A DNA stretch of 64,000 nucleotides, taken from contig OZ018328.1 in assembly GCA_963969495.1 (NCBI GenBank), positions 3,897,886 to 3,961,885 on the forward strand, given 5' to 3'. The stretch is from Ceratothoa steindachneri. Taxonomy: Eukaryota > Arthropoda > Malacostraca > Isopoda > Cymothoidae. The notes beneath the pieces were generated by a model, which saw only the letters and a list, made by a program, of their open reading frames with translations, was not told the DNA's origin and searched no databases. The position numbers were made by a program, and so were the translations under genes. This document shows positions 20,798 to 32,295 of the stretch, in pieces; the stretch's first letter is position 1; every line of letters starts with the position of its first letter.

Positions 20798-22400
20798 CTT
20801 TTTGGAGCACACCTCGTGTCATGCTGGAACCGTACCAGTGTATACAGATGGCTCCAAGTCCCAAGAGGGGGTCGGCTTCCACGCTGTATCCCCTCTGTTT
20901 GAAGTCAGTGGGGCTCTGCCAGACGCTGTAGTGGGCCGAAAATCTAGACTAACCCGCGTTCCAACCTTATCCTAAGATTTATGGACCTTAACCCTGAGGA
21001 AGAATTGATACAATTTGTATACAGTCCTTTACTTTATAAAAGAATAGTTATATTTACAGCTTATATTTACAAAAATATAGGGTAAATATTCACACAATAA
21101 TTTATATTTACAAGGGAAGTGTGCACACTTCAAAATGAGGCCAAATTCCCCAATTCCAACAAGATGCCAAAAGAATTTGATAACGGGCGAATAGAACAAA
21201 TTTACTTAAATGTACCTACACAATGAAATGAAAAACAACAACAACCGAATGTAAAGGGGCACGCGCTATCACTTGTGTGCTGGAGGTGGGTGGTAGTAGG
21301 CTAACATAAAAGGAGGCAGGCTTCCAGCCAATGCGGGTGTGGTGGTCCAGGTGTCTAGCGAGGTATGAAAGCCCTCCGTCTCAGGGCTGGGCGGAGCACT
21401 CATCTAGAGAACCCTTCTTGCTGTCCGTCCAAGCATCCACTCGCTGTAGAAGAGATATATCCTTCGTTTATGACCCATTTACTTATACATTGAAGGGAAA
21501 CTAATAAGTGGGCATTACCCGAGTAAATTTATCGACTAGCTTACCTCTAAATGTATATCCAAACAATCCTCAAAATATAATCTTTTGATAAAAGATTATT
21601 TTAAACAAAGTACAACCTGAGAAAAAAAAACGGTTTTAATACATAAAATCAAATACATATATATACAAAGAGAAAATATTAAAAAAAACTCATTCCTACT
21701 CACACACACATTCTTACAGAGGGAGGGAGAGGGTACAGAGAAAAGGGGTGGGAGAATGGCATTTTTACACACACTCACATTCACCCCACCACAACGCTGC
21801 GTCTGTCTTCACGGCTGAGCTGGTGGCAATACACCACTCGGTACGGGAGATTACGCGACGTACCCGGTTCGGAGACTGGGTCGTGATTTATAGGGACTCA
21901 CAGAGCACCCTGAGTGCTCTCGGGGCATTGGAATCTCCGCACCCTTTGGTTCGCGATATTCGTGATGCCACAGTTATAGCGAGCCAGGCAGATGTTGAGA
22001 TTATCTTCTGCTGGATTCCTGGACATGTAGGAATTGCGGGGAATGAGGGTGCCAAAGAGTCTGCGAGGACTCTGCGACTGGACCAGCGCTACGCTCTTCC
22101 TCACACCGACTACATGGCAAGAATATGGGCAGCTCTTCGGACTGCTTGGCAAAGAAGATGGGAGACGGTCGAAGGGAACTTAAAGTTGTGTGCCATTGCG
22201 CCGCGACTGTTTCCATGCACCTATCCCCCAATGCCCCAATGGCTTCAGGTCACTTTCTGTCGTCTCCCAATCGGACACACTCGTGTGATGCATCGCTATT
22301 TGATGTAGCACTCGCCTGCGCCCTATTGCGACGACTGCGTCGTCCCCCAGACTGTTCGGCCCATTCTTGTCGAATGTGATCTTCCCTTGTACTCAGGACG
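20798..22400 (+). pseudogene. I-B RNase H and C-terminal region, split by an LTR-like insert
   Basis: The left part (20798-20926) has VYTDGSKSQEGVGFHAV, and the right part (21798 on) continues with TAELVAIHHS, RDSQST (Asp-Ser-Gln kept, first Ser to Arg) and WIPGHVGIAGNEGAKESA. A stop after HRYLM (22306-22308) precedes the final Cys/His motif. Without the 867-bp insert and its 4-bp duplication the two parts join in frame. Confidence 0.75.
20927..21793. mobile_element. LTR-like insertion (probable solo LTR), 867 bp
   Basis: It begins TGTAGTGGG and ends CCCACCACA, giving TG...CA ends and an imperfect 9-bp terminal inverted repeat. It is flanked by the direct repeat ACGC (20923-20926, 21794-21797). 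The interior is AT-rich with a TATAAAAG box near 21034 and no coding sequence. The ends and 4-bp duplication fit a solo LTR. A short TIR DNA element is the alternative. Confidence 0.6.
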
Positions 22401-22580
22401 AGTGTGTGCCCATTGACTTGTTGACTTTTGGGGGGAGGCCGCCCTTCTCCCTTTATTTAAGCAGGGTTTGTTTTTTTGTTTTGTTTTGTTTTTTGCATTT
22501 GTTTGTTTTTCCCTTTTGGTTGCACGCTTCCTTTTCCCCTTATTGCGGTGTTTTTTTTCGTTTCTTTAATTTTATTTTAA

Positions 22581-22640
22581 ATTAGCCTAGAACTAGGCCA
22601 GTTTTAATACAGCGACTAATGCCCAAGTAGGCAGTCACCA
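22581..22640 (+). other. I-B 3'-terminal hairpin pair
   Basis: Hairpin 1 is the perfect GCCTAG-AA-CTAGGC at 22585-22598. Hairpin 2 follows with GCGACT pairing towards AGTCACC and TGCC with GGCA at 22611-22640. Confidence 0.6.
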
Positions 22641-22644
22641 GATG

Positions 22645-22661
22645 AGCTCATCCACATAACC
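22645..22661 (+). repeat. 3' target-site duplication of the composite I-B copy
   Basis: Identical to 16416-16432. It is followed by a short TCAA repeat. Confidence 0.85.
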
Positions 22662-23340
22662 TCAATCAATCAATTGCCACAGTAACACACATCTTCTGCT
22701 ATACTATCTATGTTGGCTGCAGGCATGCATCCTCACTGTCTGCAGGAGCTGTGGCTTTATATCTTTCACTATTTTCACTCAGGTTACCTTCACTACCTCC
22801 ATTACAGTAGATTTCTCCTTAATAACTTCCTAACCCAGAGAGGAAGGGAGGGGGGGTACTCTCTCTAGAAGGCTACTCCTAGCATCTGGAGGAGTGCCGC
22901 ACCGCTGGGCCCAAGTGCCCATAGGGAAGGCCTACTACCAGGGCCTGTGAAAGCTGGTCCATTCCCTCGTATCTACCCACTTTTTTCCTGGATACTTAAC
23001 ACCTCCAAGACTGCAACCCTCTTTACTTATGTGTCAGACACAGTTGATAAAGAGACCAACGAGTCTATGCACGACCGAGGTGGAGCTTAATTCAGTTCAG
23101 GATCACCACAATTTTCACCTCATTAGACAAGGGGACCATTAAGAAGGTTTTGATTCTACCTGGAGTCTGTAGTCGAGTCTGACCCTGATTTCATTGAATG
23201 AAATGAAGAGTAGAGCAGCAATCCTTCCAGGCTTTAACAGAGAATTTGGGTAAATAGATCTGTATAAATGAAGTTATTTTCTTTGAGAGTGAAGTGAGGT
23301 GACAAATTAGCCATAGCACCCTGGATGCATCTGGCATTTG
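22662..23340. other. Unassigned sequence
   Basis: No open frame or repeat family recognised. A stretch near 22850-22960 is GC-richer than its surroundings but shows no coding signal. Confidence 0.35.
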
Positions 23341-23400
23341 TACAGTCATGGCCAAAAGTTTTAAGACTAATTTATATTTTTATTTCTTTCATTCATTTTT
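23341..23400 (+). mobile_element. Terminus of a Tc1-like DNA transposon
   Basis: TA followed by CAGTCATGGCCAAAAGTTTT is the typical Tc1 inverted-repeat start with its TA target. No matching second end or transposase is seen nearby, so this is a fragment. Confidence 0.5.
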
Positions 23401-23447
23401 AAAATTTATTTTAATGGTTGTTGGTAAGGCATTCCAACAGCTCCTCC

Positions 23448-23450
<3 letters not shown>

Positions 23451-23507
<57 letters not shown>
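23451..23507. repeat. (TA)n microsatellite
   Basis: About 28 uninterrupted TA units. Confidence 0.95.
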
Positions 23508-23511
<4 letters not shown>

Positions 23512-23543
23512 GGAACTTATACATTGGGCCTTGTCAAATTGGT

Positions 23544-25172
23544 CTAACATAATATAATTTCACGGATGACAAAAGCCACAAGGGCCTATCAAAGGTCATC
23601 CGAATCTGTCAAAACCCACCCACAAAATGCATCCATAGGATTGTGTCAGATCATGCATCTATTATATACAATTCGAACCATCCACAGGAATGTGTCAAAA
23701 ACAAAAAGCATCATAATCATGACTCTTTAAAATCCAAATCAATTATATTATACAATAATAAAAAACTACATTCACATGAATGAGTCCAGAATACCCCTCC
23801 CTTCCTAAAAAAAATGAACCCTCCCTCCCCATATAATCATCTAATCTGCATTTGAAAACATTCAAGTTTGGACTATCTACCGTCTCAGATGGCAAACTAT
23901 TCTAGAAATCTAGCACTCTATTGTGAAAAAATATTTGTAGCATCCAACCTGCACCTCTGTTTTTTTAATTTTTAAGGGGTGACCCCTAGTCCTATTACTA
24001 CCTTCCAACTCAAATAACTTGGTAAAATCCAACTTATCCATCCCAGAGCAGATTTTAAAAACCTCAATCGTATCTCCCCTCACACATCTTCTCTCAAATG
24101 AGAACATATTTAGTACCCTCATTCTATCTTCATATTCAAGGTGCTTCAGGGAAGGTATTATTTTTGTTGCCCTTCTTTGTACTGATTCTAACAAGTTTAT
24201 ATCATGTCTAAAATGTGGTGACTATGCTTGTATACAGTAGTCTAAATGTGGCCTGACATAAGAGTTGTAGAGTTTAAGGATAACCTCTTTACTCTTGTAG
24301 CTAACATTCCTGTTAATGTATCCTAGCACCCTATTTGCTCTATTTTTTGCCTCAATACACTGCTTTGAAAACTTCAGTGACCCATCGACTAGTACGTCTA
24401 AGTCCTTCTCATCCTCAACTGAATTCAGCCAATGTCTATCCATTTCATAGCTAAATTCCCTTAGAACTTTGCATTTTTTAAGGTTAAAAGTCATTTGCCA
24501 CTTGTGAACCCAAGTTAATAACTTATTTAAATCACTCTGCACTTTAAAGCTACCCTCCACTTCTTTGACTACAGCTGCCAATTTAGTGTCATGAGCAAAA
24601 ATTGACAGGTTGCTATTTACTGCATACCCAAGATCATTTATATAAACTATGAATAATAAAGGGCCTAGAACGGATCCCTGAGGTACACCACTGATAATGT
24701 CCCTCCACTGTGACCTCACCCCATTCAGCACAACTCTCTGTTTCCTGTCTTTCAGCCATCCAGTTATCCAATTCAAAACTTTACCAGATATCCCATGCAT
24801 TTTTAATTTGTGAACTAGTCTCCTATGTGGAACCTTATCAAAAGCTTTGCTAAAATCTAAGTAAATTACATCATATTCTCTCCCTTATCTAATTATTTAG
24901 TAACATAATCCATAAAATCTAGTAAATTTGTTAAACACGTTCTACCTCCTCTAAACCTATTAACCTACCACTCTCTAGATGGTCAGAAATTCACTTCTTA
25001 ATTATCTTCTTAAGAATTTTACAAACTATAGAAGTTAAGCTTACTGGTCTAAAGTTATTTGTATCCCTTTTACTTCCCTTTTTAAAAATAGGCACTACAT
25101 TCACTAATTTCTAATCATTAGGTATTTCTCCAAACTCTAGTGATCTAGTGTATTCTTGCTCTAAATTTGCTA
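23544..25172 (-). mobile_element. Divergent, 5'-truncated CR1 copy
   Basis: Minus-strand order from the right: ORF2 RT and C-terminus, then a 3'UTR with one of the two inverted-repeat segments (about 23562-23601) and a short ACATAATATAA tail. It is much more diverged from the full-length CR1 than the 1.1-kb copy is, so it is an older insertion or another subfamily. It ends abruptly at about 25172 against I-B sequence. Confidence 0.8.
23910..25172 (-). pseudogene. CR1 ORF2 fragment with RT core
   Basis: RT motifs are recognisable: GVPQGSVLGPLLFIVYINDL, then SIFAHDTKLAAV, where the catalytic F-A-D-D is F-A-H-D. The C-terminal region reads LESVQRRATKIIPSL and FERRCVRGDTIEVFKICSG. Two long open pieces (24800-24222 and 24194-23910) are separated by a frame break. 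The part before 24800 has more breaks. Loss of one active-site Asp and the breaks make it inactive. Confidence 0.8.
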
Positions 25173-26979
25173 AGAACAACTTCATTTTCTTATATTACTC
25201 TATCTTTGTGCAAGCAGGATGACCAGCCTGATTTTGGGTGGGAAGTAGTCAATGACCTCCATAGTAGTGATCACTTTCCCATTCAAATATCATTTTCTGG
25301 GCCATTGCTGCCTGAGAGCCCGCCCCGGTGTTGCTTGGTGTAGGTGCAGTGGTCCACATTTCAGGAAATAACTGATTTCTCTGTCTCAGTTGATGAGTTT
25401 AGGTCGGTGGATGGGGCGGCTGAGTTCTCTGGCAGCCTCATCGCTGTGGCTCTGACTCATTTTTCTAGAATGTCTGGCTGTCTTGCGTGCCAACTGCTTC
25501 TGTAGTGGTCAGGTGAGTGTGAGACAGCCTTCAAACAGAAGCACTATGCCCACATACACTACAAGTACCACACAAACAATTTCACTCTTGTTGAAGTTCA
25601 TTGTGCTACAGCTAGGTTCTGGTATGTTTTGAAGCAGGCTCACTGCTCTTCCTGGAAGGCATATATGCCTTCACTTAAGACCCCTCTCGCAGAGGTATAG
25701 AATCTATTCAAAAGGATTTGGGGCAAGTTCTCCGAGGACTCCCTCCTGTTCTCCAGGGGAACTTGTGGTAATGGAAACACAATCTCGGACCCTGTATCCA
25801 GAGCAGTCATTCGCAACTGCTTTTCTCCGCATTCAATAGTTGTGATGCTGCTCTGCCAGCATTCAATGCACATTATCATATTGCTTCTCCTGGCAAATCG
25901 CTACTGTGCTCGCTTTTTGCAAACTAGGGAGTGAACACTTTATCCCAGTTGGTTTCTTATCTCCTGTGTGTGTAAGTTGGAGAAATTGAGGAATGTTAGA
26001 TTGCTTTTTCCTAGACAGTGGAAACCATGTGTCTTCGCAAGTTCCACTCCACATCACCTGCTCTGGTTGGAATGAAAAATAGCATCTGCGAGACCTACCT
26101 TCATAGACAACACTAGGCCATCGTGGTGTTTTTCAATCTGGAGAAGGCCTGTGGTAGCACATCGTGGTATGGTATCATGGAGTCTCACTACATGATATGG
26201 GCAAGGGGACTCCTCCCAATCTTTCAGGTTTTTTTTGGCTAGATCATTGATTCCGTATATGGGTGAGGCAAGCCCTCTCTGGCCCATTGTAGTAGTAAGA
26301 GGATGTCCCGCAGGGAAGTGTCCTCACTATCACATTCTTTTCCCTAAGTATCAACGGTATTACCTCGGTACCAATGGAAGATGTTCTGGGTATGCTTTAC
26401 ATGGACAACCATTCAATCTCTTTTGGTTTGGACTAGATACCAACTCTGGAGCGTTGACTCCAACAAGCATTGAATCACGTATCGCTTTGACAAAGTGCAC
26501 ATGTTTTAGTTTTCCTTGGCCAAGACTAAGGTGGTGCACTTTTGCCGCTATCTACAACTCTATCCCTATCTACATTTATTCCTAAACTGGCTTCACCTGA
26601 AAGTGGTCAGTTCACCTTATTTCCTTCCACTTTTCTTTGATCAATACCTCACCTGGGATGTTCATATTCACAACCTTAGGGTCTCTTGTACCCATACCTT
26701 AGACATTCTGTATTTCATACCATTTACTACTTCAGGCACTGATATGGCTACTGCTTTATTTTCCTACTGATTTTTTGTTTGTTAAAAGCTTGCTGACCTA
26801 TGCGAGTTTAATGCATCTGCAGCCGAGCCTGTATTGTAGAAGGTGGACTCTATCCACCACACTGCTCTGTTCCTGGTGACTCGAGCCTTCCATAAGTCTC
26901 CCATTGAGAGCCTACGCTACTTTTCGATAGCGGAGAGATTCGCCATGCTCTGCGCTGTTGCCGCTCAGATTGGGTCAGC

Positions 26980-27935
26980 GGAACATAAGATGATAAGGCG
27001 ACTTGTTCAAATGTCGTCTTGTCTGGGGTGTAAATCCAGCCTAAATGACAACTCAGGGAAGGTTATTCTGAAAGGAAATAGGAAAAGGGATAGTAGAAGA
27101 GTGAAAAGGTAAAAAGACAAATGGTTCAGTGTTCAAGGTTATGCAGAACTGGAGAAATCAAGGAGTAAAGGACAGACTTAAGAAAAGGTAACTAAGAGGC
27201 AGAATCTTAAAGATTTGAACAATTTGGTTACTAATAACAAGAGGGTTATAAGAATAGATTTATTTAAGAACTAACCACTATACAAAAGAATATTTACAAT
27301 TGGAGCAACACCAGAGATTTTTCAGCCAGACAAAAATAGGCCCAAGATTTGAATCAGTCCAAGAATGGAACAATTTTTGTTGTGTCCAAGACTGGTTTAA
27401 TTGGAGATTTATCAGTCCAAGACTAGAATCGGTCCAAGATTAGGATCAGTCCAAGATTATAGAACCTAAAAAAAATAGTGTTTATCAAGATATGAACATG
27501 ACAGATTTTTCAAAAGAAAAAAAATAATAATGAAACATTTTAGAAATCTATAAATTTAGTAATATAATAATATAAATTTAAGGCTATAATATAAATATAA
27601 TCAAATTAAGTTGGCTTAGGGCCTAATTTACAACTAACAGAGAAAACTTTACAAAGTGAGGAAACCTCTATCCTGCACAGAAACAGAGTTCAATTATATA
27701 ATAATGTTAATCTAAATTTCCTCTATCTCTACATACTTGTTTTCTGGTTCTTTTTACTTGAGAATCTTTTATGGATTAACAATAATAACAAATTCATAAA
27801 CTAATTTAGCAAATTATTCTGAAAATATGAAATTATCTGATTAAAATATTTTTTAAATTAAGTTTTCTGAATTTTTAAACCTAAAAAGAATATAAAACAT
27901 ATAGAACAAAAGAAAGGGAATATATTATAGTGCCA
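26980..27935. mobile_element. AT-rich insertion of unknown type inside I-B
   Basis: I-B similarity stops near 26975 and resumes near 27940, so about 960 bp were inserted. There is no coding sequence. A cluster of five imperfect copies of a 16-20 bp motif containing TCCAAGA lies at 27354-27465. Possible boundaries share TGCC on both sides. It may be a solo LTR or a non-autonomous element. Confidence 0.4.
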
Positions 27936-28127
27936 TATACAGAGTATTATATATCTGTATGCATAAACCCAGTACCTCCCTCAGCCTCCAATGGCTCTCA
28001 CTGCATCCATAGCCAATTTCAACAGTAGCTATGCCACCCAGCGATGCCAGTCATACACTAAGCCCTTTGGATTTAGGGCTAGGAAACTCCTTTAAAAGAT
28101 CAGTGTAGTTCTCATGCCAATTCTGCC

Positions 28128-28130
28128 TTA
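28128..28130. repeat. TTA target-site duplication, left
   Basis: Matches TTA at 31193-31195. TTA/TAA duplications are characteristic of PIF/Harbinger. Confidence 0.8.
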
Positions 28131-28932
28131 GGGTTCATTCACACTACAAGCAGAGCAGAGCGGTTAGTATTGGCATTAATTTCTAAATAGTTTTGAATGT
28201 ACAGACACTTAGCTGTTTACACCACGAGTGGATCAGTGCAGAGTGTAGTGGCACCCTCAGGAAATTTGGCTATATTTTTGCTGCTTGCAGCTAGCATTCT
28301 CCCAAAATTACGAAAACTGACTAGATTGTGCATAGCCTGGGTACAATTTAAAGATATATAATAACTATCTTCAGAAAAGCTAATTTGTTGATATTTTGAT
28401 CCTATACAAAATCATCAGTTTGCCACACATTTTTCATCATCCTTCCAGATGAACACTGAGGAGTTTATCGCTCTGTTTCCTGCATTAACCTGCTCTTTGG
28501 CAAAAAGGTCACTCAGATTTCCAAATAGAGATACACACACTTTATGTGAAATGGCAGAATATATTAGCAGTCACTGGTATGTACAAACTAAAGTAAATGA
28601 TAAAATGTAATTGACGGTGGGTTTTCACAACTTTTAGATAGTAAGCAATTACACACCTCAAAAAATAATTGTAAATCTACAATTGTATTTTACAATGATT
28701 TTTTACATAGGTAAATGTTTAAAACTTATGTGAAACTGCTACTACTTGCTATATACAGTTCATCTAACCCTATCAGCTTGCCATGGAACTGCACCAACAC
28801 CATTAACATAATCTTTGATCTGGTCATGGATCCATAATTGATAGGCCGATGGTCTTATGCGATACAGGGTTTGCTGATTGGCAGGATGGTCATCAACCTA
28901 ATCTTCATAATCATTTTGATATACTTGTGAAT

Positions 28933-29366
28933 GTTCCCATGGACCTACCCCCCTAATGCCACGGAGGCTTCAGGTTGCTTTCTGTCATCTCTGAATTGGG
29001 CACACTCGTGGGATGCACCGCTATTTGATGGAGCGCTCGCCAGCACCCTACTGTGAAGACTGCATTGTCCCCCAGACTGTTCAATGCATTCTTGTTGAAT
29101 GTCCCAGTCTGGGCGATCTCCGCGCACGTTGCCTGTCCTGGTACCGGGATGGGCGGGGTCGCTACCACCTGTCCCTTGTACTCGAGACGAGTTCATGCAC
29201 ATTGACTGGTGGACTTATAGACTTTTGGTGGGAGGCCAGCATTCTCCCCTTTATTTAACTAGGCTTTTTTATTGTTTTTTTGTTGTTTTCTTTGTAGGTC
29301 GCATGCTCCTGCGCTGGGGAAAGGCGGACCTCCCCCGATACCGGAGCTTGCTTCCAAATTGTTGCC
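28933..29366 (+). mobile_element. I-B ORF2 C-terminus and 3'UTR fragment inside Harbinger
   Basis: It runs from CCCATGGACCTACC (main-copy about 57208) through the final Cys/His motif and the end of ORF2 (28997-29258), then part of the 3'UTR up to GCTTCC near 29360. The terminal hairpins are absent. It replaces the C-terminal third of the Harbinger transposase gene. Confidence 0.7.
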
Positions 29367-29665
29367 ATTTTGAAAATTCCTCCGTCACTCTCTTTCCTGT
29401 ATGCTGCAACATCCACAAAAATAACCTTGATATCTAGACCAGCAACACCTTGTAGCATGTTTGAGAAGAATTTCTCATAATAACAATAAGTGGAGCCACT
29501 GTTGTCTGGATATTCAAGGCAAATATGTTTGCCATCAATATAACTAATGGTGTTTGGGAAGTTCAATCTATCAAGGAACTCTTTTGCTGTATCTTGAAGG
29601 GATGCCTTGTCAGCATTGGCAGATATATATGTAATTCCAAAATAGCCAAGTAAGGCTCCTTAACA
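29367..29665 (-). pseudogene. PIF/Harbinger DDE transposase fragment
   Basis: FPNTISYIDGKHICLEYPD carries the first catalytic Asp (DGKH). SGSTYCYYEKFFSNMLQGV follows, then VIFVDVAAYRKESDGGIFKM with the second Asp. These are the signature blocks of the HARBI1-type transposase. Upstream, SANADKASLQDTAKEFLDR extends the frame. The segment with the catalytic Glu is missing where the I-B fragment begins. Transposase would cut the element at its TTA-flanked termini. Confidence 0.8.
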
Positions 29666-29949
29666 CTGCCAGCTTCAGTAGATATTTCAAGACAAAAATA
29701 AAATGCCAATGATCCTATCGGCAAAAATTTGGAAATGAAAAAATAGACTTTAGTATCAAAAAGACCTGGATATTTAAGCATTGATAATAATACTGTTAAA
29801 AGGTATTCTATAACTCACTATTTTGTAAAAGTTTATTTTTTAATCAAAACCTTGCTAATTGTTCACATTTTTTTTACTTTTAACCATATAATATTACAAT
29901 AAATATATAATATATATAAGTAAATATTCAATCTTTTTTCAGTCAACAA

Positions 29950-30571
29950 GGTCAAAGAGCACCTGAAAACCCTGAAAGATGCCATGAGAAAGCATGTGAA
30001 TTCCCTGCTGAGAACAAAATCTTTTTCCCCAGCCTTTGACAAGTCTTCTCAGATAACATGCCCCTATTTTACAAAGCTTCTCTTTAATGAAAGATGAATT
30101 CATTGGATGTAACATAACATCAAGTCATACGGGGGATACACAGTCAAGCGGACTCGACAATGATGTTATGAGCTTCAATGACACAAATGATCTAATAGAA
30201 GAAAATAAGAGCAAGACATGTTGAGGCATCCGGAATATCCTCAGCTGGAAGTAGATGTCAAAATGAAGTATCGACAAGTTCAGTTTCACAGTCAAAGTTA
30301 AAAAGGTACAGCACAGCATGTTCAGACAGCATTGACAAGAGAAGCTCAATCTGTTGAAAGAAACCATTGCAATTTCAAGGCAGAAAATGAAAGAAACAAA
30401 AGACTGGCAGTGTTTGCTATGGATCTGGCCAATGATCTTAAGGAAATTGAAGGCAGAAGAAGCCTTCTCATAAAAACTAAGCTGGAATTGAAGCAAATAA
30501 CTTTGCAAGCATTTTTGAAACAAATAGAAAATATTTGTGTCCAGGAAGCATCTAACATCCAGCAAACATAA
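29950..30571 (+). pseudogene. Possible second Harbinger protein remnant
   Basis: Harbinger elements usually carry a Myb/MADF-like DNA-binding partner gene on the opposite strand to transposase. Here a TTTTTTCAG acceptor-like site precedes an open stretch with NKVKEHLKTLKDAMRKHVN. After frame breaks, a helical Lys/Glu-rich frame runs at 30332-30571. No MADF motif is certain, so the assignment rests on position and on the basic, helical character. Confidence 0.3.
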
Positions 30572-31192
30572 CAAACTCTTGTGCCACTTAGCCAATATTC
30601 TGACCCATAAGATTCAACACAATACTCTTCAGTATTTTACTTGCACTCACCTTAAAGTAACAAGATGTTCTTCCATTCCAACTGGCCTAAAAAAACTGTA
30701 GTCCTGTAAAAAGAGATAAAATATGTTACGTAAAGACGTTAATTTTGTTCAAACCACTATTAGATGTATCCTCAATAAAAATTTTGTACAAAACACTGTC
30801 TTAGATGTATCCTCAATAAAATTTTTATATTTTAATAAAATACTGAATAAAAATTTATCTTACCTTTGCAAAATTCTTCTTTCTATAAGGGTGTGTAGAT
30901 CATCAAAACTTGCCATTTTTATCCATACATACAGGAAGAATAGCAATTCATCTCCTCAGTTTGTGGAAGAGGTGCTGGTATTCTCCATACTGATTTCTCT
31001 TAATGGCAATGGAATGGACCCAGCATTTCTGGGTTTTGTTTTTTTATGTGTGTGCCAAGCCATAGGAAAGCACACATGAAATCCTCCTTAGTGAATGATT
31101 CGTTTGTGCAGGTTGTCATGCCCTGCTCTGCTTATATGCAAGCACCTGACTGTGCTGCTCTGCACTGCCCTGCTTGTAGTGTGAATGAACCC

Positions 31193-32240
31193 TTAGGGTT
31201 CTGCTGGTTCACCATCCTTTGGGGTCCCACCTTTGACTATTTGTCACCATACTTGTTCCCATAGCTTCCATGGCTCCTAGAGTATTGCGTTCAACCTTTT
31301 GGAAGCACAATTTGTGTCATACTTTTTCCATGATGATGTACAGAAATCAATCCAATTCACAGGAGGGAATCGGCTTCCACGCCGTATCCCCTCTATTTAA
31401 AGTCATATGGGTTCTACCAGACGCTGAGTCTATCTTCACGGGCAAGCTGGTTGCATTACACCGCTCTGCAGTGGATTGGAGACCCGATTGTCATATATAG
31501 TGACTCACAAAACCCCCTAACTCCTCTTGAGCTATTTGAATCTTCACACACCTTGGTTCACAGTATACCTGAGGCCTTGTTTGTCACCAGCTGGGTTGAT
31601 GTTGAGCTTATCTTCTGCCTGACTCTTTGAGATGTGGGAGTTGTGGGGAATGAGTGTTTCAAAGAGTCGGGCCAACATTGGGCAACCAGACCCGTGTTTC
31701 GCTCCTCACTCCCACTACATGACAAAAATCAGGGCAGGCTTCAAGCTGTTTGAAAAGAAAAGGGGAGACAGTCGAGGTAACTTAAATTTGCACCCTGATT
31801 GTCCCGAAAGACGTTTCCCTAATTCTGTGACAGCTTCAGGTCGCTTTCTTTCATCTTGGAATTAGGCACACTTGCTAGACACACCGGCCCTTGATGGATC
31901 ACTCCTCTACCTTATTTCGATGACTGCATTGTCCCCCCCCCGACTGTTTGGCACATTCTTATTGAATGTCCCAATTTGGGTGATGTTCGTTCACATTACC
32001 TATTCTGGTACCGGGACCAGCGGGGTCGCTATCGCTGTCCTTGTACTCTGGATGAGTTTCCTTAGACAGACTTTGGAGGAGGCCATTGGGGAGAGACAGG
32101 TCCCGGATGCCAGAGCGTGCTTCTTGTGACTTTTTGGGGGGCATTGGATGAATTTTAGAGTAGCCTTGCACTAGGCAAAATTTTTAATTACGGCAACTTA
32201 TGCCCTTCAAGGCACTCACCCCCCCACCCCCCCACCCCCC
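31193..32240 (+). mobile_element. Degraded I-B copy, right part (RNase H to 3' end)
   Basis: It continues the copy at 25173-28130 after the Harbinger insertion: the RNase H linker, a mutated RNase H, the C-terminus, and 3' hairpins at about 32163-32217. The usual CAGATG ending is replaced by a C-rich tract. Many stops are present. Confidence 0.75.
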
Positions 32241-32241
32241 C
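32217..32241 (-). repeat. CCCCCCA repeat, G-quadruplex-prone on the minus strand
   Basis: Three runs of seven C separated by single A residues at the end of the I-B copy. The complementary strand has three G7 runs. Each could supply more than one G-tract. Confidence 0.75.
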
Positions 32242-32295
32242 AATCACTGGTTCCTTTAAATAACCTGAATGATTCCTTATACGATATGAAACCCG

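Larger units (their letters stand above)
16433..22644 (+). mobile_element. Composite I-B copy flanked by target-site duplications
   Basis: The order is 5'UTR and ORF1 (16433-19313), the ORF2 endonuclease and the start of RT (to 20603), a second I-B 5'UTR start (20604-20797), the RNase H and C-terminus (20798-20926 and 21798 on), and the 3' hairpins to 22644. The RT core is missing. An 867-bp LTR-like insert splits the RNase H. One pair of duplications flanks the whole, so the unit either inserted as a chimera or was rearranged in place. Confidence 0.85.
25173..28130 (+). mobile_element. Degraded I-B copy, left part (endonuclease to RNase H linker)
   Basis: It starts within the endonuclease (about main-copy 54340) and follows ORF2 through the RT to the region before RNase H, with an unrelated insert at about 26980-27935. 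The RT active site near 26400 reads MYMDNHSISF-like instead of YVDDLSISF. Stops and indels are frequent. A Harbinger element with a TTA duplication interrupts it at 28131, and it resumes at 31196. Confidence 0.75.
28131..31192. mobile_element. PIF/Harbinger DNA transposon, 3.06 kb, with both termini
   Basis: Inverted termini begin GGGTTCATTCACACTACAAG on the left and, complemented, on the right, and pair for about 30 bp with few mismatches. TTA duplications flank it, and the host I-B sequence continues on both sides. Inside are a minus-strand DDE transposase fragment (29367-29665), an I-B fragment (28933-29366) that has cut the transposase, and a plus-strand region (29950-30571) that could be remains of the second Harbinger protein. 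The copy is inactive. Confidence 0.85.

Noticed and set aside
23451..23507. Replication origin or promoter
   Set aside because: A plain TA microsatellite with no associated gene.
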